Origin: Brachypodium distachyon
Lineage: Eukaryota; Streptophyta; Magnoliopsida; Poales; Poaceae
Direction of reading: 5' to 3'
Assembly: GCF_000005505.3 (NCBI RefSeq)
Contig: NC_016131.3
Span: forward strand, 4,361,501 to 4,425,500
Length of the DNA stretch: 64,000 nucleotides
A model generated the notes under the pieces. The model did no database searches and was not told the origin of the DNA. It was given only the letters and a program-made list of their open reading frames with translations. Shown one piece after another: positions 56,901 to 64,000 of the stretch (positions are counted from its first letter, which is position 1; every line of letters begins with the position of its first letter). The translations under genes and the position numbers were made by a program.

Positions 56901-59395
56901 CCATAGCTCTGTTTGTACAGAATCATTTCCCTACTAATCCTTCAGTACTCGGACAATTATAATATGGTTGTGTGAAAAAGGCATACGTGTGGTCACAATC
57001 TCCTGCAATCAGTAGATAGGTGCCCAGAGCTCTGCCACAAATGGTTGATGTCTGTCCCATCCATCATTTCTGGATTCATGCACCAATACGGGGATACTGA
57101 CACAACGATATGGATACAGGGACACGGGATACGGCATTTTTCCAAAAATAGTCATATGGGGATACAGCGAATATATATAAATAATTTTGATTCCATGTAA
57201 AGAATAATTTTAAGCAAAGTAAGTACCAAAAACAACATCAGTAGCATATAGCAATAAAATAGAACACAGCACAGCACTGACTTACCAAGTAGTAACAGCA
57301 GAAGCAGTAGGTAGCCATTAGCCAGCTTGCTTAATTGGCACAAAAAAGAAAAAAATGCAGCGGCTAGGTAGCCTGCAGGTCGCACCTTGCAACAGCAAAG
57401 GAAAACAGAGGGAGAGAGGATCCTGTGAAGGAGACTGGGAGAGAGGCCGGAGGCGGGAGGGGATTGGCGGCGCGGAGTCCGTGGACAGAGAGGCGAGGCG
57501 GCGGCAAGCTGGGCGTCGAGTCCAGCGGCGGTGACCGGCGGCAACACGGTCGAAGCCTTGCAGGAGTGTGCGTCACAATGGCGGCGGGTCAAGTGAACTA
57601 CCCTCTTCTGTGTGCACCTGCAGGTTAGGGACTTGGGGTCTTTGGTAGGCTTGTTGGGCCATCCCGACGCTCCCGTATCTGTGGGTGTGTTTGGTTGGTG
57701 CCAAACCTAGCCCTACCAAATGTGGGCAAGAATTGGCTTGCCAATTTTTTAGCCAAGAATTTTCCAACCCTCACTTTTCCAACTCCCTCTGATTCTAAAT
57801 TCTTGACTCAAATTTGCCCAAATGTGGATGTATCTATGCTTAAAAAGCGTCTAGACACATGTAATATTTTGACAACAATTTAGGATCAGAGGGAGTATTT
57901 GGCAAGAATCTGTGAGAGAGGTGGCAAAATGAGGGTGGAAAATTCTTTTTTTTTTAATTCAAAATTCGTGGGATGACACACGTATGCCACGTATCAGTGT
58001 CAGCACGAGGATATAGCAGCCCTGGACGTATCGGTGCTCCGTAGCCGCTCGATTCGTGATTTCAGTTTGCAATTTGACACCCTCAACAATTGAGTTGAGG
58101 CAAAGGCTATGCATCTCTGGTTGGCAAATCCCACTACCGATTTGTGAATCTGATGATTCCGATTCGCTGACTACGATATTCAGAACCCATCATCTAATCA
58201 AAATCATCATACACAATAAATTCTGAGTAATAACTTAGTATAATCCCCCATGTACTGGAGATAAAATTGCCGCTAAAACTTTTAACTTTGAGGCCCACAT
58301 GTTGGGAGGCCCATGCTTCGTCTTCTCCAAAATACTTGTACCATCCTAAAAATTATTATAGCATCTTCTCCAAAATTCCCCATGCCCTTCTTCTACCAAA
58401 TGTAAATCCAACACATTGCTCTGTTCCTTGCCGCTTCCGATTCTTTGTTCCAGGAATTTCCCAACTCCCAAAGGCCAAATCACAGTAGTATTAGAGTGGA
58501 GCCTGCCCCCAGTCCATACATCCGTGTGGCACTGGCCGCCACAACTTCGCCACAGTCACCATCCGCTTCTGCATCGCGGTACAGACCAGACAGTGGTACT
58601 AGCTGCTGCACCACGCTAGAGGAGACTCCATTCACTGTGCAGGTAACACACGAGCTGGGCGGCGACATGCCAGCCACCATGTCTTCCTTGTTGTAGCCGT
58701 GTTGCTCCTGGTTCCTGGGTGCTAGGCACGAGGCACTGTAGATCTGTAGCGTGAGGTCCTCAGAACCAGGTTAGTAGATGCCAAACATCCCGATTTTGTT
58801 GTCTGCTGCCTGCGATTTTGTGAACTAGAAATTGACAAATTGGCTCAAGACTTCCGTTTGAACTGGAACAAACCTGAACCTATCTAGATTGATCGATTGT
58901 TGTCAGATTCCGAGCCTACTTGGGCGAATCCAGTATCTATGGTCACATCCTCATTGTATCCTACAGAATTGATTGATAGATACCTGCTAATTTCCTGAAG
59001 CAAACATCTTACATCACCTCTCCATGCAGTGGCCCTGTTAATTACCTAGTACTAAAATTACTTTTACTACGATAGTTACTTTGCCGATAGTTTTCGCTAC
59101 CGATTAGTTTGAAAGTCATGGTTGTAATGATATAGAAAATGTTAAATATCATTTCATAACATGAAGTTCAAGTGTATTTTCTTGCCTAATTTAAACGAAA
59201 AGGGGTGCTGTTTCTCTGATCAGAACCCAAACCTGCAGTTTATGCACTAATTGCAACTCTGTAAAGACTGAATATCCTGGTTCTTTTGCAGTCGTGACGT
59301 GGTTCCCAAAAGCCCATTGCTTCGGAGTCTGCTTTGCGGCTCATGCGGCGAGATACTTCACCGAGATTTGGCTCCTCCATACACCGCGGGCATGA
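53957..59395 (+). CDS. ARV1: ARV1 family protein (ER sterol/GPI-lipid homeostasis)
   Basis: Nine exons: 53957-54070, 54156-54203, 54340-54429, 55100-55145, 55232-55314, 55402-55496, 56520-56586, 56654-56729, 59292-59395; 723 nt, 240 residues. ARV1 proteins sit in the ER membrane and affect sterol trafficking and GPI synthesis. The ARV homology domain with two Cys pairs is at the N-terminus: CVGCGRRVKTLYVQYSPGNI, RLMKCDNCKAVADPYIECEF. Multiple membrane spans follow (LLDLILHKTRAYRHLLFN; GNIIFMAMLLLGGRYLIKL; VLLAVIISSYIKFFLLTMM; VWEFPSSAIFIVEMFVLSSN). The exon 4/5 junction was chosen to keep LDAFRISVSKGKK in frame. The last exon is separated by a 2.56-kb repeat-filled intron; its VVTW..AHAARYF pattern still matches the family end. 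A leader ATG at 53639 opens an out-of-frame uORF. Confidence 0.9.
55521..55930. mobile_element. Stowaway-type MITE, about 410 bp, in ARV1 intron 6
   Basis: CTCCCTCCATCACAATTTAT then AGGTCG at the left is mirrored by CGACCTATAAATTGGGATGG then AGGGAG at the right. TA is present on the left only. The interior contains CATGCATGCA-type motifs shared with the next element. Confidence 0.8.
56014..56341. mobile_element. Related Stowaway-type MITE, 328 bp, in ARV1 intron 6
   Basis: CTCCATCCATCCCATTTTAC AAG at the left and CTTATAAAATGGGAAGGAG GGAG at the right, flanked by TA. The right arm phrase CTAATGCGACTTATAA parallels the previous element, 84 bp upstream. Confidence 0.85.
57078..58040. mobile_element. 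Possible hAT-like non-autonomous element in ARV1 intron 8
   Basis: GCACCAATACG at the left and CGTATCGGTGC at the right are inverted; subterminal GGATAC/GATACG motifs recur at the left (about 57090-57160) and GTATC motifs at the right. The GC-rich middle (57360-57600) is unlike the flanks. No clear target duplication was seen, so limits are approximate. Confidence 0.4.
57783..57895. mobile_element. Stowaway MITE nested in the ARV1 intron 8 element
   Basis: CTCCCTCTGATTCTAAATTC and ACAATTTAGGATCAGAGGGA with G are inverted. The interior (GCGTCTAGACACATGTAATATT) is the reverse complement of the 31509/41756 family. The left TA has decayed to AA. Confidence 0.8.
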
Positions 59396-60260
59396 ATTCA
59401 CCTGCCATCTTTACTCGAAGTATTTGACACCAATGATATTTTGATAATCTTCTCTGAAAATAGTAAGGAACACTTAAAAATATATAATGACACCGATAAA
59501 TTTTGAAGAGTGACCCAAATGGTAGATTTTCCTGGTTAGCCCCGGCTCGAAGGTATACTCTGCAGGATTGATGATCCCGCTCCCTTTTCGTCGGATGTAA
59601 TGTGCGACAAACTGACCGATTGCTATGCAGTCTTCGCCCGATCAGTTGCTCTGGGCCATGCTGGAACCGGAGACGTCTGTACCCCGAGGCCCTATAGTTT
59701 TGCTGTGACTGAATGATCTTTTCCTTGCAGTCAACACTGATTAGTAGCCGCTGCTTCTGTTCACGGAAGTACATCGGTGAAAGGACCTCTGTATGTCCTG
59801 ACTAGTGTGCTTTCGGTTTTCACCGATAATGCGGTTTGGTTTTTCGGTTTAGAAATGTCAACCAAAATATGGTCATTTTTTTAACTAACTAAGGATTCGG
59901 TTAACCGTATATTTCGGTTTGGTTTAAACCAATATACTGAACTTGTGAACTGACATGGAAATAGATAACATTAAATCATGAATATTAGTTGAGCTTTCAA
60001 CAATTATATGACTCGAAGTCTCTTGCAGGCTTGAAGTTGTATCAAAGTTTAGAAACACTTAATACAAAATAAATTATAAAATAATTATAAGTGCATAAAG
60101 ACATAGGTTTTAGTCCTTTTTATCATTATTAACTCGATTTATTCGGCTAATAACTGAATCCACCAAATTAAATCCGGTTAATCATACTTGGCCATTCAAA
60201 TAGATACCTGCCACTCGATTTTAAAAATCATTGAACATGGTTAAATAGATAGTAGTATTT
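59396..60260. other. ARV1 3' flank
   Basis: The ARV1 3' UTR probably ends in the first few hundred bases. Near 59815-59935 CGGTTTGGTTTTTCGGTTT-type phrases recur, as in some plant transposon ends. A segment at 59565-59800 resembles 62990-63230 weakly. Confidence 0.4.
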
Positions 60261-60414
60261 GTTTGCAGAGCAAGATGGAATATGGAATAAATACGAAGCA
60301 ATGAGCCACTTACTTCCTCATGAATATGGAGCAACGAGGCACGTTATTTTCTCTTAAATATGGAACAATGAGGCACACTACTTCCTCATAAATACGGAGC
60401 AATGGGGCACTTTA

Positions 60415-61092
60415 GAGCAAGGCCAATGTGAGGCAAGTCTAGATGAAAAACTAGAACCGAGTCTAAGAAAATCAAAACCGACGCAACATGCATTTTTACT
60501 AGCCTCGGTTTGTGGGACCCACCGAGCAGCATGTTGACCCCGCAAGTTTCCATCTCCACTCTCCAGAAACCTCCCTGCACCAAAGGAAGGCAAGATCCCC
60601 AAATCCTGAAATCACCTCCGGCCTTCCCCTTCTGTACGTGATTTTCTTCTTCCCTACAGCAAGCTGCAAGTAGATTCCCTCGATCCATGGCGCCGCTGCA
60701 GTCAGATTCCCACCACAACCGCCTCCTCATCCCACCGCAACCGCCTACTCCTCTTCCTCCTACGGCCTCCTCCTCCCAGCCTCTATCGACGGCGTGGCCT
60801 CTAGTCGGCCGGCTCCTCCTGGAATCGTGACGTCAGGAGGTGAGGCGCTCCTCTTCCCACCTCGGCCTCCTTCGGCTCCGGTTACGGCGAGATGTGCCGT
60901 GGCGACGAGACGCGTCCGCGCGGGCTGTGGCTGGGGTCCACAAATTGTCAACGACGTGCTAGAATCGGTGCTAGTACTAGCACCGGTTCCAAGAAAAATT
61001 CCTTAGCAGTGCACTGCTCCAACGTTTAGAACCGGTTCTAAAACTTCTTAGCACCGGTATAGCACCGGTGTTGACCAACATTGGGCTTGCTC
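60415..61092. mobile_element. Non-autonomous PIF/Harbinger (Tourist-type) element, 678 bp
   Basis: GAGCAAGGCCAATGT and ACATTGGGCTTGCTC are inverted with one mismatch and are flanked by TTA (60412-60414, 61093-61095), the PIF/Harbinger target duplication. The GC-rich middle (60640-60940) has no transposase. A perfect 20-bp palindrome lies at 60966-60985. Confidence 0.85.
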
Positions 61093-61689
61093 TTACTTAC
61101 TCACACAATTTGTTAAGCACTCTTTCTACATCCACTCATCTATATAAATCATCTTCATGCATGTGTTGGTGAATTTCGTAGGTTGTAGCTAGTTAGGCTA
61201 CTTGGTGAATTTTAGTTGCACGTGGACATCGTACAATAAGAGACGAGAAGCTTAGTGTAAGATTTTGGTAACTATATGCCCACTTGACGCTATGGGCATG
61301 CTAAGGTGGAATCTTGAGAATGAGAGACCTCAGAAGGCAACTACGAGCACTGAAGTATCTCCGCCTATTCTCGGTTGCCAAGACAGTGGGACGCTCACCA
61401 TACTTACCCGTCTGAGCTTTTCCTCCCTGTGTTGTTCCCCGCAAAGCTGCCCCCCGCCGTGCTTCTCGCTGCTGCCGCTGATCCATACTCTGCTCACCCT
61501 CGGCCGCCTCCCACCGTGCTTTTGGAGCTGCTGCTCCTCGCCTTGCTCCCCCGCTAGTGTTGTTCCTCCCCACACTGCTCCCTCGCCGTCGCCGGCCGTC
61601 ACCCACCGTGCTCCCCTACCGGTGCTGCTCCTCCACGCCCAGCTCACCCGTCACAACCTGACATGTAGAAAATGATCATATGGCCAGAC

Positions 61690-61788
61690 CCCTAACTTAA
61701 AGTCAGAGTCACTGACATGTGTATCATAAAGTCACTGACTTCACAGTCACCTGTCAGTGACCATAAAGTCACTGACTTTAAGTTAGGA
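61690..61788. repeat. Inverted repeat with nested GTCACTGAC motifs
   Basis: CTAACTTAAAGTCAG near 61690 and CTGACTTTAAGTTAG near 61773 are perfect inverse copies. Between them AGTCACTGAC-type motifs occur several times in both orientations. It could be a small foldback MITE. Confidence 0.7.
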
Positions 61789-61869
61789 GATCCCTTTTCG
61801 ATTAAGATAGTGCTTTGTTGCAGAGCAAGATGTAGTTGATATGGAGCAATGAGCCACGTTACTTTCTCG

Positions 61870-62620
61870 GAGTACATCTTCAGCAATAGCCCCTAAAACA
61901 GGGTCCCTAAATCCTGTTTAGGGGCTTTCCCCTAATTTTTTCAGCCCATATTTTAATTCGAGTTTCAGCAGTAGCCCCTAAATCTCAACCCCTATTTAGT
62001 TTTGCTTTTACAATGACATATGGGACCCATCTTTCAGTGGGACATGTTTCCCTTTCTTTTTTCTTGTCTTCTTCCTCGAGGCCGAGCTCAGCGGCTGAGA
62101 TGGAGATGCAACGGCAGGGTGCCCTTCTTCCCTCAGGGCGGCGGCGAGCATGGCCAAGGGCGTTGGCGGCCATGGCCGCGGGCAGCAGAGTGCCGCACGG
62201 GGTGGTGCAGAGGCAGGTGCGGGACGACGGCTCTGGATAGGGCGGCCGCAGGCAGGGGCAGCAACGAGGCCGCCATGGGTGAGGGCAGTAGCATTGTGCA
62301 AGGGCAGGGCGGCGTGATGGTGGCGGGCGGCGACATCACAGAGGTGGCGGCGCAGAGGTCGGAGCCGGCGGAGCGGCGACGGCACAGAGGTGAAGGTGCG
62401 GCAGCCAAAGGACGTCGGAGCAGGAGGCCAGAGGAGAGAGAACAAGGGAAAAAGAGGAATATGACTCCCCTCCGGATCCATGGGAATAGGAGGTTAGGGG
62501 TGTGATCTAGGGACCTCCCTAGTTTAAAGACCCAAATAGGACCATGCTGAAGAATTTTTTTTCTCTAGCCATTAAAATCAGTATACGTACCCTTGTTTAG
62601 AAAACCTGCTAAAGATGCTC
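61870..62620. mobile_element. Tourist-like element with gene-like GC-rich cargo, about 750 bp
   Basis: GAGTACATCTTCAGCA at the left and TGCTAAAGATGCTC at the right are imperfect inverted ends. The sister units at 60310 and 63590 read TTACTTCCTCATRAATA continuously, which supplies an empty site for the insertion. The interior 62060-62450 is strongly GC-rich with long open frames on both strands; no domain was recognised. Confidence 0.65.
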
Positions 62621-63339
62621 TCATAAATATGGAGCAATAGGGACACATTAGTTACTCACCAAATTTCATCGGTACTCTTGCTAACATCCACTCATCTATA
62701 TAAAACGTCTTCATGTCTATGTTGGTGAATTTTGTAGGATGTAGCTAGCTAGGCAACCCGGGTGAATTTCTGCTGCACAGACATCGTAATAATAAGAGAC
62801 AACAAGCCAAGTGTAAGAATTCTGTAACTATAAGCCCGCTTCTCGCAATGGGCATGCTAACGTGGAATCTTGATAACGAGAGACATCGGAAAGCAAGGGC
62901 GAGCATCCAAAAGTCAAGACGGATTGTCGGTCGCCAACACCGTGGGATCCAAGAGTCAATGGTGATCAAGAGGGCGGTGAATCCGATCGTGTAATCATTT
63001 GCAACGAACTGGCCGAATGTGCCGCGAGAGGAAGCCGGAGCATGTTGCCGGCCTCTGTTCCAAGGCCCTGTGTAGGCTTGCCGTTTTCATTGTGGTGGAG
63101 AGGCGATCCTTTCAGGTGGCATGTGTGATACGAATGGCCTCGGTAGTGTAGCTGATTTTCCTGTTCACGGATCTGTGTCAGTGAATTGAAAGGGCCTCTC
63201 TACCTTCTTCTCAGCACACGTACAAAATTGAGCTCCTAGCGACAAATAGCCTGACAGGAGAAGCTACCCCCAGGCTTCCGTGTACACATGGAAAGAACAA
63301 GAACGAGGAGCTAAAAAAATATCTTCCCTTGCACTTGTT

Positions 63340-63406
63340 TTTTTATCCACGGGTTGCAAAAATGTACACGAATAATACTTTGTAACCCGTGGATAAAGAA
63401 ACAAGA
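63340..63406. repeat. Hairpin-forming inverted repeat
   Basis: TTGTTTTTTTATCCACGGGTT and AACCCGTGGATAAAGAAACAA are inverse with few mismatches; the loop is about 20-25 bases. Confidence 0.85.
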
Positions 63407-64000
63407 ATTTTGCGTATAAAAATATTTTTGAGGATAATTCTTGTGCGCGTCGTAATACTTTGTATTGACATGTAAGTTTTTTTTTAAAATAATTTTTGGA
63501 TCGTTGAACCTGGTTAATTAGTGCATTGACAATATGACGGGGTACGGCAGTTGCAGAACAAGATGGAATGGATTTGGAGCAACGTGGCAAATTACTTCCT
63601 CATAAATACGTAGCAATGGGGCACATTATTTCCTCACCCAATTTCCTCCATACTCTTGCTAACATCTCATCTGTATAAATTTTCTTTGTGTCTATGTTGG
63701 TGAATTTCACGGGATCTAGCTACTTAGGTACACTACGCGGTGAATTTCAGTTGCACATAGACATCGTAAAATAAGAGACGAGATAAGTACAAGAATTTGG
63801 TAACTGCATGCGCACTTGTTCGATGTTGGCATGCTAAGGCTAAAATAAAAATCTTGAGAATGAGAGACATCGGAAGGCAACTGCAAGCATTCAAGAATCT
63901 CCGTGGATTGTCGGTCGCCAAGAATGTGGGACGCTCACCATACATGTCTGTGCCGTCGGTCGATCAAGACGGCGAACCTCAGTGGTTTGGACGGCGCTGT

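Larger units (their letters stand above)
60261..64000 (+). repeat. Three diverged tandem units of about 0.9-1 kb
   Basis: Units start TTTGCAGAGCAAGATGG-like at about 60262, 61816 and 63550. Each then has short repeats of AGCAATGAGGCAC..TTACTTCCTCATAAATA type and, further on, CTCATCTATATAAA, TGTTGGTGAATTTCGTAG, CATCGTA..ATAAGAGACGAG, GGGCATGCTAAGGTGGAATC and CGGTCGCCAA(C/G). The later blocks lie at 61130-61395, 62680-62945 and 63655-63940. Similarity between the first and third units also extends upstream of the start (TCATTGAACATGGTTAAATA / TCGTTGAACCTGGTTAATTA). Units 1 and 2 are lengthened by transposons. Confidence 0.8.

Noticed and set aside
61265..62505. ORFs of 100-160 codons at 61265-61675 and 62008-62505
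   Set aside because: They run across repeat-unit and transposon borders and show no conserved motif; low-complexity composition.
1..64000. CRISPR arrays, operons, ribosome binding sites or phage attachment sites
   Set aside because: The sequence is plant nuclear DNA with spliceosomal introns; tandem repeats found lack repeat-spacer regularity.

Overview
The window is nuclear DNA of a grass, most likely a Pooideae species (wheat/barley/oat/Brachypodium relatives). The evidence is short-intron plant genes with strongly GC-rich first exons, many small Stowaway MITEs with CTCCCTCC-type ends and TA target duplications, a grass Maximus/SIRE-type Copia element, and LINEs with target-site duplications. 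No prokaryotic or organellar features were seen. All exon models were read by eye from splice signals, reading frame and remembered family conservation; no search was run.

Layout. 1-9892: a decayed minus-strand Copia retrotransposon; its right-hand LTR is split by a complete RTE-type LINE insertion (7042-9707). 10100-11600: a probable non-coding transcription unit with two box C/D snoRNA candidates and a 245-bp internal duplication. 12217-14011 (-): RSS1/PATRONUS-like securin. 15485-17284 (+): ACD11 ceramide-1-phosphate transfer protein with a GC-AG intron. 18157-19816 (-): ribosomal protein eS12. 20836-22330: an array of diverged copies of the CNOT9 promoter/leader. 22303-26534 (+): CNOT9/CAF40. 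27634-30288 (+): root-type ferredoxin-NADP+ reductase. 31927-32542 (-): broken F-box-type gene fragment. 34049-36077 (+): GT61 glycosyltransferase. 37267-39089: LINE-like retroinsert with 17-bp target duplications. 42603-46416 (+): WPP domain-associated coiled-coil protein. 47519-53054 (-): ERGIC/Erv41-Erv46-type cargo receptor. 53957-59395 (+): ARV1, head-to-head with the ERGIC gene. 60260-64000: diverged tandem units of about 0.9-1 kb that contain TATA-like motifs and are interrupted by non-autonomous DNA transposons.

The genes are unrelated housekeeping loci rather than a pathway cluster: cell division (RSS1), lipid handling (ACD11, ARV1), translation (eS12, snoRNAs), mRNA decay (CNOT9), redox (FNR), cell wall (GT61) and the early secretory route (ERGIC, ARV1). 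A shared theme is growth-type promoters: telo-box (AAACCCTAA type) and GGCCCA/TGGGCC site II motifs precede the snoRNA unit and eS12, and several GCCCA-type motifs lie between ERGIC and ARV1. The most unusual structures are the CNOT9 promoter array, the snoRNA unit, the ACD11 GC-AG junction at a lipid-binding lysine, the frame-preserving FNR intron, and the covarying 3' stem-loops of two LINE copies.
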